This document shows, in pieces, positions 12,107-23,317 of a stretch of DNA of 64,000 nt. Every line of letters starts with the position of its first letter. The stretch's first letter is position 1. The DNA comes from Helichrysum umbraculigerum (taxonomy: Eukaryota > Streptophyta > Magnoliopsida > Asterales > Asteraceae): contig CATIUR010000004.1 of the NCBI GenBank assembly GCA_949592205.1, positions 71,645,837-71,709,836 of the forward strand, read 5' to 3'. The notes under the pieces are model-generated. The model was not told the DNA's origin and searched no databases. It saw only the letters and a program-made list of their open reading frames with translations. The position numbers and the translations under genes are program-made.

Positions 12107-13017
12107 TGTGACACCCGTCAAATTAGGACTAGAATTTAGTGCCTAATCAAGTTTTAATACATGTAATTAGTTCTGTGTTAGGCTAATTAATGTATCAATT
12201 ATTATATATATTGTTGAATATATATCTACAATTAAGCGGTTTGTTTAAATCGTACGAGTTTCAAATCGAATGAATTTCGATGCAATAAATACGGACGTTG
12301 GTGAACAATATTATTAAGTAATACAAATATTATTTAATAACTCAATTTTATTTAGAATATTATTTATTATAATATTTCGTATTCATTCGTATCGTACAAA
12401 CCGAACTTACACAATTTAAAATATTAAAAACGCGCAAACTAAATAAACAAACTTACATTTTATAACTCAAATATAAATTAATTTGTAAAATATTTAAACA
12501 ATATATCGCGTAATAAAGCATATTTTAAAACTTATAATAAAAATGTAAATAATTATTTAACGTTTAAACGACGGAACAAACGAACACCACGCGGAACGCG
12601 GGCGAAAAACTGAAAAGTGGGGATAAACCCCCACCTCCCACATTTTCTTCTTCATTTCATCTCTTTCCTCTATCTCTCTCTTTCTTTCATCTCTAAAAAG
12701 AAAAACACCCCAAAACCATAAAAATCGCAAAATACTACTACCAAACGCACCCGTATCAACAATATTTTTAGAGATTCCCGATCACCTCGCGACGATCTAC
12801 AACGCTATCTTTCCGGATTTTCATTTCGGCAATTTGTAAGTTTCCGACAAAATCCCGAAATCTCTCGATTCTTAGTATTTTCATTTGTGGTTGTTTATAT
12901 AACATATATATGTCCCTTACTAAGTACCTAACACGAATTCATAGCTTAAAAACTAGTTTAAAACGGAATTTTGGCCGGAAAAACGTTAACAGCCGGACTT
13001 TCTGGGCTGGTGTTCAT

Positions 13018-13283
13018 CCCTGCGACACAAGCCTTGTGTCGCATATTGTGTCGCATTTTGGCTTTTGTGTCGCATAAAATTTACTGTGTCGTACCTTATG
13101 TCGTATCAGATAATTAGTGTCGCAAGTCTTGCGACACAACCACTATGTCGCTGTTGAATCAGCATTTCGCATCCATGCGACACAACCCTTGTGTCGTATG
13201 GACATTGTGTCGCACTCCTATGCGACACAACCCTTGTGTCGCATAACCCATTTAGTGTCGCATGATTGTGTCGCATAAAACAG
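13018..13283 (+). repeat. TGCGACACAA / TTGTGTCGCA palindrome array, LTR B
   Basis: About sixteen copies of TGTGTCGCA or its reverse complement in 270 bp, many paired head to head over 3-5 bases so that they form strong hairpins. The 3' LTR repeats it at about 20379-20644. Confidence 0.9.
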
Positions 13284-14017
13284 CAGGATTTCAAAATACA
13301 ATTTCACTGAGTGTCGAACTTATACAACTTCAACCCTCTATACAATACGACTTTTCAAACACTATGAGACATACTTTTCGAGGTTAACATTTCAAATCAT
13401 AATGAGAACATTGAAATATTTAAATTTCAACGATCACCAACGGGCCGTACAAGTTTTCACAACTTTTCTTAAATTCAAACAAGTCGTGGTAACTTGTATC
13501 AATTCAATCAAACAAGTCGTTGTAACTTGTATCAAGTCAGTCAAACAAGTCGTAATAACTTGTAACTACTCAATCAACCAAATCGTTGTAATTTGGACAT
13601 GTATACATAGTTGTATAACAACTACAAAGGTAGTCCTTTGGGATATCTGTACAATTAATAACAATTCAAGTGTCGTGGACACATTCAGGTTTCAAGTCTT
13701 TGGACACCAACTCACAGTTAATTACTTCGAGCTTATTAAATTAACACTTCAAGACTCAGGTGAGTTTCATAGCCCCATTTTCACTACTTTTACCAGGGGT
13801 GTGATATTACTACTTCATTTTGCTTTACAAGTAGAACGCAAGTGCCAAACTTCAATTACTACATGAGTTTCAAGCTAATCAATTTAAAGTCCTCCATAGC
13901 ATAGTCTCTAGTATTTTATAGCGTGAATGTTAGTATATGATATCATATGGGATTGACAATCCTCATCCGGGTTAGCACGCACTAACCGGTCAAACGGATG
14001 TATTAGCATTTGGGAAG

Positions 14018-14040
14018 ACGAGTGTTGATTAGGCACTCGT
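14018..14040 (+). promoter_or_regulatory. conserved hairpin in LTR B (arms ACGAGTG / CACTCGT)
   Basis: A 7-bp stem around the 9-base loop TTGATTAGG, followed by a conserved GGAGGCA. D has ACGAATG/CATTCGT and E has TAAGTGT/ACACTTA at the same place. Both arms changed together while GATTAG in the loop stayed. Confidence 0.65.
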
Positions 14041-14541
14041 AGGAGGCATTTCAAGTTAGGTTTCCTTAATCGGGCCTGACAAATCAAGTTAAGCTCAGAC
14101 TATGTGCTCATGGATAGTATAACTTTTATTTTGCTTAATTGCATTTTAAATTCAATATAAATCTTGCGGTTCTTACAACTATACATTGACATACAAACCT
14201 GTGAGCTCACCAGCGTTTTCGCTGACCCATTTTAGTATTTATAACAGGTACCCCGCAGTAGGTTGGCTGCACAAGCAGGAACTATTGGCTCGAGTCAGCA
14301 TACATACAACTAGAGATTGGATTGCATTATTATATTTTGTAAAAGTAATTATGCTATGTAATCTCTCAATTTCAGGAACCGAGCTAATGTAAATTATTTT
14401 GATGTAAACATTTACTTTATCTATACAAGTTTAAAACGACGCATATAGTGGTCGTTCATTATATCTTATGTGCTTTGTATATTGATTAGTGACACCCAAA
14501 TCAAGCTTCTGCAAATCATCAAATTTGGGGGTGTCACATAT

Positions 14542-14554
14542 TGGTATCAGAGAC
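14542..14554 (+). promoter_or_regulatory. primer binding site, element B (initiator Met tRNA)
   Basis: TGGTATCAGAGAC, three bases after the LTR. It matches the complement of the 3' end of plant initiator methionine tRNA except at the next-to-last base. Confidence 0.88.
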
Positions 14555-14665
14555 TAAGGTTATAGTGAACTAGGTTGCATTTAGTGGGCCTAGACTATGA
14601 CCGTTAGGCAGTATTCCTTATTAGTTATGACTAGTTCAGGGATTACATCATGCGACTTTAATTTA

Positions 14666-14686
14666 ACATAGCCTGATCAACTATGT
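14666..14686 (+). promoter_or_regulatory. leader stem-loop with palindromic loop, element B
   Basis: Stem ACATAG/CTATGT closes a 9-base loop CCTGATCAA that contains the 6-base palindrome TGATCA, with two bases before it and one after. The same hairpin is in the leaders of D (48989-49009, minus) and E (32579-32599). A role in pairing two genomic RNAs is inferred from geometry only. Confidence 0.6.
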
Positions 14687-14912
14687 ACAATTAAAGAAAG
14701 ATGATGTGAAATCTGAAAGAGTTATGTTGAACAGGAATGCATTAGTTGACTCTGACCTCGAGAGAAACGGGACTCAAAACACGTCTGTGCTAGACACTCA
14801 ATAGGTTATTATGTGATATACATATATTTACATGAATAGACCTCATTACAACTTTAGGCTATATTATATTATATGAATATTGGCCTCTTTCTCTCTAACA
14901 TTTTATCTCGGA

Positions 14913-14990
14913 ATGACAAACACACCACCAAATTCATCGCACTCGGACGAGTATCTCACTTCCTTTCTTTGTTCTTTCTTACTCAGTATC
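14913..14990 (+). pseudogene. remnant of the upstream coiled-coil ORF, fused in frame to gag
   Basis: The frame opens MTNTPPNSSHSDE, close to the start of the 163-residue upstream frame of element D (MANIPPNSSHSQS). The rest of that frame and its spacer are missing, and 26 codons later the reading runs straight into gag. The deletion has therefore left an in-frame N-terminal extension on gag. Confidence 0.6.
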
Positions 14991-17900
14991 ATGCCTCCTC
15001 GTCGTCAAATTACCCTTAGCGAAGCTGAGATCGCGAGAATAATTGCCCACAGTGTGACCGAAGCCTTGGCTACCCGAACACCACCCGGTAGCGAGGACAC
15101 ATCAACCAATACTCCACCACCCAAACCCTGCTCCTATAAGGACTTTCTTAGCTGTAAACCGCTATACTTCAAGGGCACGGAAGGTGCCATTGGCTTGATC
15201 CGTTGGATTGAGCGTATGGAATCTGTTTTCAGCCTCTGCGACTGCACTGAGAACAACAAGGTCAAATTCGCTGCTTACACCTTTCAGGAAGGTGCCCTCA
15301 CGTGGTGGAAAACCCACGCAAACTCCGTAGGTCTTGAAGTTGCAAATCGACTTCCTTGGGCCGAACTGAAGAAGAAGCTGACAGAAAAATACTGTCCTGA
15401 AGAAGAATTGCACAGGCTGGAGGAAGAATTCTGGCACCTGGAGGTGCAGGGAAATGATGTTGCTGAATATACCACCAAATTTCAGCAGTTTGCTTTATTG
15501 TGCCCGAGTTTGGTCGAACCAGAAAGTAAGGGCATTAAGAGATACATTCGTGGACTCCCCGAGAACATCCAGGGAAACGTCGCCTCATCCAAACCAACCA
15601 CCACTGAGAGTGCCATTCGATTGGCCCACGAACTCATGGCTCTAGTTGTCAGCCGTGAGACCTCCAACACCTCATCCTCCAACAACAACAAACTCAAATC
15701 CACTGAACACCACCACAACTCAAACAAGAAAGACAACGCCATTCAAGTCTACACCACCAACTCTGAATCCAACCGCAACTACACCGGGGACAGGCCTTAT
15801 TGTCCCAAGTGTAACTATCACCACTTTGGTCAGTGCAGGACCCCTTGCAACAACTGCAGGAGGTTCGGGCATTCGACTAAGGATTGCCGAGCCCCCAAAT
15901 CCAACAACAACCCCTCTAACGAAAATGCCCAACAACCTAAGTCCTGCTTTGAATGTGGGAACCCTGGACACTTTAGGGATACTTGCCCAAAATTGAAGAA
16001 TAAGGGAAACAACAACAACCGCAACAACAACAACAACGCCAAAAGTAGCTCCTTTGTGATCAACTCAGGGGACGCCCGTCAGGACCCGAATGTGGTCACG
16101 GGTATGTTCCTCCTCAACAATTTAACTGCTTCTATTATGTTTGATACTGGTGCCGATAGAAGTTTTATTTCCGATGAATTTTGCCCTCTACTTGACATCA
16201 CACCTGTTGCTTTAGACGTTAAGTACACAGTAGAGCTAGCAAATGGCAAATTGATAGAAACCAATAGTGTGATACCTAATTGCACTTTAAACCTAGCCGA
16301 CGAAATCTTCTCCATAGATCTTATGCCTGTTGGGATAGGAAGTTTCGATGTCATCGTAGGCATGGACTGGTTATCCAAACATCGCGCCGAAATCATTTGC
16401 CATGACAAAATTGTTCGCATACCTCTCGCCGTCGGTAGAACCCTGATCATACAGGGGGAGACCGGTGGGACGAGGCTTAACATCATCTCTTGTCTTAAAA
16501 CCCGGAAATTTCTGAGAAAGGGTTATCCAGCAATCCTCGCGCACATCATGGAGAAAAAGTCGAAGGAGAAGCGACTTGAGGATGTTCCAATTGTTCGAGA
16601 CTTTCCAGAAGTCTTTCCTGAAGAACTACCTGGTCTACCACTACCAAGACAGGTTGAGTTCTCAATCGATCTTGTACCAGGTGCTGCGCCTGTGGCCCGA
16701 GCACCATACCGTTTAGCTCCATCCGAACTTCAGGAGCTGTCCACCCAGTTACAGGAACTCCTGGAACGAGGGTTTATCAGGCCGAGTTCTTCACCTTGGG
16801 GAGCTCCGGTCCTATTTGTTAAGAAGAAAGATGGTTCTTTTCGAATGTGTATCGACTATCGAGAGTTGAACAAGTTAACTGTCAAGAACCGGTATCCACT
16901 TCCTCTAATCGATGATCTGTTCGACCAACTTCAAGGGTCGAGCTGTTATTCAAAGATTGATCTCCGATCCGGTTATCACCAATTGCGTGTTCGCGATGCC
17001 GATATTCCAAAAACCGCTTTCAGAACCCGTTACGGGCATTACGAATTCCAAGTGATGCCATTCGGCCTAACCAATGCACCGGCTGTATTCATGGACCTTA
17101 TGAATCGGGTGTGTAAACCTTACCTTGATAAGTTTGTCATTGTCTTTATCGATGACATTCTCATATATTCACGAAACAAAGAAGAACACGCGCAACACCT
17201 CAAAACCATCCTTGAACTACTTAAACATGAGGAGCTCTATGCCAAGTTCTCTAAGTGTGAGTTCTGGATCAAAACCGTTCAATTCCTTGGTCACGTGATT
17301 GACAGTCAGGGGATTCACGTTGACCCATCAAAAATCGAGGCTATTAAGGACTGGCAAGCACCCACCACTGCAACCGAAGTACGCCAATTTTTGGGTCTTG
17401 CCGGGTATTACCGACGATTTATTGAAAATTTCTCCAAGATAGCCTTACCACTCACAACTCTGACCCAGAAAGACAAAAAGTTTGACTGGACTGATAAACA
17501 AGAGTAGGCATTCCAACTATTAAAACAAAAGCTTTGCAGTGCTCCTATTCTATCATTACCCGAGGGCACCGATGACTTCGTGGTATACTGCGATGCTTCT
17601 CATCAAGGTCTCGGTTGCGTGCTTATGCAACGAGACAAAGTCATAGCTTATGCTTCACGACAGCTCAAGATTCATGAAAAGAATTACACCACCCACGACC
17701 TCGAGTTAGGAGCTGTCGTTTTTGCCCTCAAAATCTGGAGACATTACCTTTATGGTACCAGATGTACAATCTTTACCGACCATAAAAGCCTTCAACACAT
17801 ATTCGATCAGAAGGATCTCAACATGAGGCAACGTCGATGGGTCGAGTTGCTTACCGATTACGACTGCGAACTCAAATATCATCCAGGCAAAGCAAATGTT

Positions 17901-19433
17901 GTTGATGACGCCCTCAGTCGAAAAGAGCGAGTGAAACCACTTCGGGTTCGAGCCCTCAGTATGACCATTCTCAACAATTTAAACATTCAAATTCTCACTG
18001 CTCAACTCGAAGCCTTAAAACCCGAAAATGTCAAAGATGAAGCCTTGCGAGGCATGGATAAACAATTCGAAATCAGACCTAACGGAATTAGGTATTTCTC
18101 AAACCGAATCTGGTTGCCTAAATTTGGGGACCTACGAGACTTGGTGATGGATGAAGCTCACAAGTCTAAATATTCTATCCACCCGGGGTCCGATAAAATG
18201 TACCACGGTATCAAGGACTTCTACTGGTGGCCGAACATGAAAGCTGAAATCGCCACCTATGTCAGCAAGTGCCTTACTTGCTCCAAGGTTAAAATCGAAT
18301 ATCAAAAACCTTCTGGTTTACTTCAACAACCCAGTCTTCCTGAATGGAAATGGGAACAAATTTCCATGGACTTCATAACCAAACTACCCAAATCCTCGAA
18401 CGGTTGCGATTCCATTTGGGTGATCGTGGATCGTCTCACAAAGTCTGCTCACTTCCTGGCAATCAAGGAATCCGACAAAATGGAACGCCTCACCAGAATC
18501 TACCTGAAGGAAATCGTGACCAAACACGGCGTTCCAATCTCAATTATCTCCGATAGAGATAGTCGTTTCACTTCACAATTTTGGCAATCACTTCAAAGAT
18601 CTCTGGGTACTCGACTTGATATGAGTACCGCATACCATCCTCAAACCGACGGCCAAAGTGAACGAACCATTCAAACACTGGAAGACATGCTACGGGCCTG
18701 CGTAGTAGACTTCGGTGTAAACTGGGAAAAACACCTACCATTGTGCGAGTTCTCGTACAACAACAGTTATCATACCAGCATCAAAGCTGCACCTTTCGAG
18801 GCACTATACAGTCGTAAGTGCCGGTCACCTATCTGTTGGACTGAAGTTGGGGACAGCCAACTCACGGGTCCAGAAATCATTCACGAGACGACCGAGAGAA
18901 TCGTAGAAATTCAAAACAAACTCAAAGCCGCGCGTGATCGTCAGAAAAGTTATGCTGATGTGAGACGCAAGCCACTCGAGTTCCAGGTTGGGGATCGAGT
19001 TCTACTCAAAGTATCGCCTTGGAAAGGCGTAATCCGGTTTGGCAAACGAGGGAAGTTGAATCCCAGATACATTGGACCATTCGAGATCCTCGAAAGGATT
19101 GGTCCAGTGGCTTATCGATTGCAGCTACCATCTGAACTCAGCAGCGTGCATCCCACATTTCATGTTTCAAATCTGAAGAAGTGTCTGTCTGATGAGACAC
19201 TTATCATTCCACTCGATGAAATTCGAGTTGACGAGAAACTTCACTTTGTTGAGGAACCCGCCGAGATCATGGACCGTGAGGTCAAACAACTTAAACAAAG
19301 TCGTATTCCCATTGTCAAGGTTAGGTGGAATTCGCGGCGCGGTCCGGAATTCACCTGGGAACGGGAAGACCAAATGCGACTCAAGTATCCTCAACTCTTT
19401 ACTGATTCCACGTCAAACACAACTTCAACATAA
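14991..19433 (+). pseudogene. element B gag-pol polyprotein, one internal stop
   Basis: A single frame of 1481 codons from MPPRRQ to the stop at 19431-19433. Gag has two CCHC knuckles (about 15847-15888 and 15945-15986). Protease has DTGA (about 16143), reverse transcriptase FIDD (about 17145) and RNase H YCDAS (about 17586). Integrase has its HHCC domain, catalytic Asp near 18370 and 18550 and Glu near 18660. A chromodomain-like end lies at about 19285-19400. The only lesion is TAG at 17505-17507, where D and E have a serine codon, between the reverse transcriptase and RNase H cores. I chose the start by comparison with D (MPPKSR). An in-frame ATG at 14880 or 14913 could extend it; see the remnant there. 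One odd residue is Asp for the usual Ala near 17907. Confidence 0.93.
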
Positions 19434-19449
19434 ATTTCGGGACGAAATT
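19433..19449 (+). promoter_or_regulatory. hairpin before the polypurine tract, element B
   Basis: Stem AATTTCG/CGAAATT with loop GGA, just after the pol stop codon. It corresponds to the hairpins in A, D and H. Confidence 0.6.
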
Positions 19450-19456
19450 CTTCTAA

Positions 19457-19467
19457 CAGGGGGAGAA
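19457..19467 (+). promoter_or_regulatory. polypurine tract, element B
   Basis: CAGGGGGAGAA ends directly at the TGTGACACCC start of the 3' LTR. Confidence 0.88.
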
Positions 19468-21899
19468 TGTGACACCCGTCAAATTAGGATTAGAATTTAG
19501 TGCCTAATCAAGTTTTAATACATGTAATTAGTTCTGTGTTAGGCTAATTAATGTATCAATTATTATATATATTGTTGAATATATATCTACAATTATGCGG
19601 TTTGTTTAAATCGTACGAGTTTCAAATCGAATGAATTTCGATGCAATAAATACGGACGTTGGTGAACAATATTATTAAGTAATACAAATATTATTTAATA
19701 ACTCAATTTTATTTAGAATATTATTTATTATAATATTTCGTATTCATTCGTATCGTACAAACCGAACTTACACAATTTAAAATATTAAAAACGCGCAAAC
19801 TAAATAAATAAACTTACATTTTATAACTCAAATATAAATTAATTTGTAAAATATTTAAACAATATATCACGTAATAAAGCATATTTTAAAACTTATAATA
19901 AAAATGTAAATAATTATTTAACGTTTAAACGACGGAACAAACGAACACCACGCGGAACGCGGGCGAAAAACTGAAAAGTGGGGATAAACCCCCACCTCCC
20001 ACATTTTCTTCTTCATTTCATCTCTTTCCTCTATCTCTCTCTTTCTTTCATCTCTAAAAAGAAAAACACCTCAAAACCATAAAAATCGCAAAATACTACT
20101 ACCAAACGCACCCGTATCAACAATATTTTTAGAGATTCCCGATCACCTCGCGACGATCTACAACGCTATCTTTCCGGATTTTCATTTCGGCAATTTGTAA
20201 GTTTCCGACAAAATCCCGAAATCTCTCGATTCTTAGTATTTTCATTTGTGGTTGTTTATATAACATATATATGTCCCTTACTAAGTACCTAACACGAATT
20301 CATAGCTTAAAAACGAGTTTAAAACGGAATTTTGGCCGGAAAAACGTTAACAGCCGGACTTTCTGGGCTGGTGTTCATCCCTGCGACACAAGCCTTGTGT
20401 CGCATATTGTGTCGCATTTTGGCTTTTGTGTCGCATAAAATTTACTGTGTCGTACCTTATGTCGTATCAGATAATTAGTGTCGCAAGTCTTGCGACACAA
20501 CCACTATGTCGCTGTTGAATCAGCATTTCGCATCCATGCGACACAACCCTTGTGTCGTATGGACATTGTGTCGCACTCCTATGCGACACAACCCTTGTGT
20601 CGCATAACCCATTTAGTGTCGCATGATTGTGTCGCATAAAACAGCAGGATTTCAAAATACAATTTCACTAAGTGTCGAACTTATACAACTTCAACCCGCT
20701 ATACAATACGACTTTTCAAACACTATGAGACATACTTTTCGAGGTTAACATTTCAAATCATAATGAGAACATTGAAATATTTAAATTTCAACGATCACCA
20801 ACGGGCCGTACAAGTTTTCACAACTTTTCTTAAATTCAAACAAGTCGTGGTAACTTGTATCAATTCAATCAAACAAGTCGTTGTAACTTGTATCAAGTCA
20901 GTCAAACAAGTCGTAATAACTTGTAACTACTCAATCAACCAAATCGTAGTAATTTGGACATGTATACATAGTTGTATAACAACTACAAAGGTAGTCCTTT
21001 GGGATATCTGTACAATTAATAACAATTCAAGTGTCGTGGACACATTCAGGTTTCAAGTCTTTGGACACCAACTCACAGTTAATTACTTCGAGCTTATTAA
21101 ATTAACACTTCAAGACTCAGGTGAGTTTCATAGCCCCATTTTCACTACTTTTACCAGGGGTGTGATATTACTACTTCATTTTGCTTTACAAGTAGAACGC
21201 AAGTGCCAAACTTCAATTACTACATGAGTTTCAAGCTAATCAATTTAAAGTCCTCCATAGCATAGTCTCTAGTATTTTATAGCGTGAATGTTAGTATATG
21301 ATATCATATGGGATTGACAATCCTCATCCGGGTTAGCACGCACTAACCGGTCAAACGGATGTATTAGTATTTGGGAAGACGAGTGTTGATTAGGCACTCG
21401 TAGGAGGCATTTCAAGTTAGGTTTCCTTAATCGGGCCTGACAAATCAAGTTAAGCTCAGACTATGTGCTCATGGACAGTATAACTTTTATTTTGCTTAAT
21501 TGCATTTTAAATTCAATATAAATCTTGCGGTTCTTACAACTATACATTGACATACAAACTTGTGAGCTCACCAGCGTTTTCGCTGACCCATTTTAGTATT
21601 TATCACAGGTACCCCGCAGTAGGTTGGCTGCACAAGCAGGAACTATTAGCTCGAGTCAGCATACATACAACTAGAGATTGGATTGCATTATTATATTTTG
21701 TAAAAGTAATTATGCTATGTAATCTCTCAATTTCAGGAACCGAGCTAATGTAAATTATTTTGATGTAAACATTTACTTTATCTATACAAGTTTAAAACGA
21801 CGCATATAGTGGTCGTTCATTATATCTTATGTGCTTTGTATATTGATTAGTGACACCCAAATCAAGCTTCCGCAAATCATCAAATTTGGGGGTGTCACA
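19468..21899 (+). repeat. element B 3' LTR
   Basis: Colinear with 12107-14538 at an offset of 7361 with no net indel and about 15 substitutions. The target duplication TTATA follows at 21900-21904. Confidence 0.95.
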
Positions 21900-21904
21900 T
21901 TATA

Positions 21905-22195
21905 AGTAGGTTGGGACTGCCCAAGCATGAATCATTAGCTCGAGTCAGCATTCATACAAGCAGAGATTTAATTGCATTATTATATTTTTGTATAAAGTAA
22001 TTATGTGATGTAAATCTCTCAATTTCAGAAACTGAGCTAATGTAAACATTATTTTGATGTAAACTTATGTTTTTATCAATACAAGTTCAAAACGACGCAT
22101 ATAGTGGTCGTTCATCATAACTTTGTGCTGTGATTACTGTAATTAGTCGCGCCCCGACCCGAATCGCTTCCGCATCAGAATTTGGGGGTGCGACA
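21905..22195 (+). mobile_element. 3' part of an LTR (family C, related to B)
   Basis: Aligns to the last 290 bp of LTR B (GTAGGTTGGG, ACTCGAGTCAGC-like and AACGACGCATATAGTGGTCG blocks) but ends GGGGGTGCGACA. Elements A and B together sit at its left edge, so it was probably the target of element A; its 5' part is lost. Confidence 0.75.
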
Positions 22196-22846
22196 ATTTA
22201 TATGGTTACATGTTTGGGTGAAAAATGAAAGTCAGACTATGTATAGTTTAGAAGTAGATGTGTTTGAGAGAATGGTCCAAAATGACCATATTTTGGTTAG
22301 ACGTCTGAATTCTTCGTTAACGCGAATTTCAGAAAAGTGTAAAAAGGGAAACCTCTATTATGGTATAGTGGAGGTTTTCGCAAAATTTGAAGGTCTAATT
22401 GTAGTCGGGTTAAAAGTTATGCAGATTTGAAGTTCGTGTTTTAAATTGTGTTGAGCAGTTTTGGTGCAGACCAGGGTCTGCTGTAAATGGGTTGCACCCG
22501 GCGGGTACACCTCTTACCCGGCCGGTAATGAGGTTACCCGGTTGGGGTATCAGACGGGTAAGCTAAACGAACCGGATAGTGTTAGTGTAATACGAGATAG
22601 GGATTGAAGGTCGTGTGGAATTGATTGGTACCCGACGGGTACCCATGTTAGCCGGCGGGTAACCCTGTGACCCAGTTCCATACCCGGCGGGTAACTCACC
22701 GAATTGATGGTTCTTGTTTTGATTTTTATATTGAGTTTGGTATTTTATAATATGTTATATAAATGAATCTAATAAGTTGTTTGGAATATTATTAAGTGTA
22801 TATTAATAGTTATAAAAAAAAATGGTCAAGTTTTTGGGGTGTTCAC
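22196..22846 (+). mobile_element. LTR-like fragment with CCCGGCGGGT array
   Basis: No coding sequence. 22493-22700 has about nine GC-rich short palindromes of the type TACCCGGCGGGTA, the same core as the array in LTR H. The end GGGGTGTTCACA resembles an LTR terminus. It is likely part of an A/H-type LTR; the left end is undefined. Confidence 0.5.
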
Positions 22847-23308
22847 ACTTTTATTTCAAGTTAAGTAACGAAGTGATTTTAGTACAATGTAGATAATGTA
22901 CTTGTAGATAATGTACTTGTAACAATGTGTTTATGTAGGTAATATGATTCATAAGTACATTACGCACCTTGAAACAAATTATGCAAAGTACATTGCTAAT
23001 CGTAACACTTTTTACCGGTTATTACCTACTTTTGTAATAAAATCATATCGTTAGCTAGCTTCAAACGAAAGTGAAACCGCATTGCCAATATATTTCGTTC
23101 TAACTCTTTCTAAATAATATTTTATCCGTCCTAAATTAAGTTTTTTACTATCAGTTTAAACAAAGTTAAAAAAAAGTATAGATCGTTACACTATAAACCC
23201 ATAGAATTTAATGTTAGACCATTGGAAAATGTCTAATTGATTTGATTAAAAGTTTAAAGTGGAGGGAAAAATCAAAATAAAACTGGGAAAACGAGAGTAT
23301 TTTCGTAA
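22847..23308. other. intergenic, nothing recognised
   Basis: AT-rich single-copy-looking DNA. There is a short local duplication (GATAATGTACTTGTA twice near 22900) and no gene or transposon end that I can support. Confidence 0.5.
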
Positions 23309-23317
23309 AATGTTTTA

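Larger units (their letters stand above)
12107..14538 (+). repeat. element B 5' LTR
   Basis: It runs from TGTGACACCC to GGGGTGTCACA. In order it carries an AT-rich U3 and a CT-rich leader (about 12640-12720). A splice-donor-like GTAAG at 12836 is followed by the TGCGACACAA palindrome array (13018-13283). Next come a block ATCACCAACGGGCCGTAC (about 13434) conserved among families and a GGTGAGT block (about 13760). Two hairpins (13970-13987, 14018-14040), a GTGAGCTCAC palindrome and a third hairpin (14211-14224) complete it. The 154-codon open frame at 13402-13866 has no recognisable product and exists twice only because the LTR does. Confidence 0.95.
12107..21899 (+). mobile_element. element B: complete Ty3/gypsy chromovirus retrotransposon (9793 bp)
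   Basis: Both LTRs are 2432 bp. They differ at about 15 positions by eye, roughly 0.6%, and share no length change, so insertion was recent. The element has the TTATA duplication, an initiator-Met primer site, a leader with a palindrome-loop hairpin, one gag-pol frame with a single internal stop, and a polypurine tract. It inserted into the last bases of the element A 3' LTR. It is the same lineage as element D, which lies in the opposite orientation: LTR ends, leader and protein are alike. Confidence 0.95.

Noticed and set aside
13402..13866. 154-codon open frame in LTR B, repeated at 20763-21227
   Set aside because: Its duplication only reflects the two LTRs. The equivalent region of LTR D is not open and codon use does not look like protein.
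22182..22430. 82-codon open frame
   Set aside because: It starts in the end of an LTR fragment and runs into unrelated LTR-like DNA; no protein similarity.
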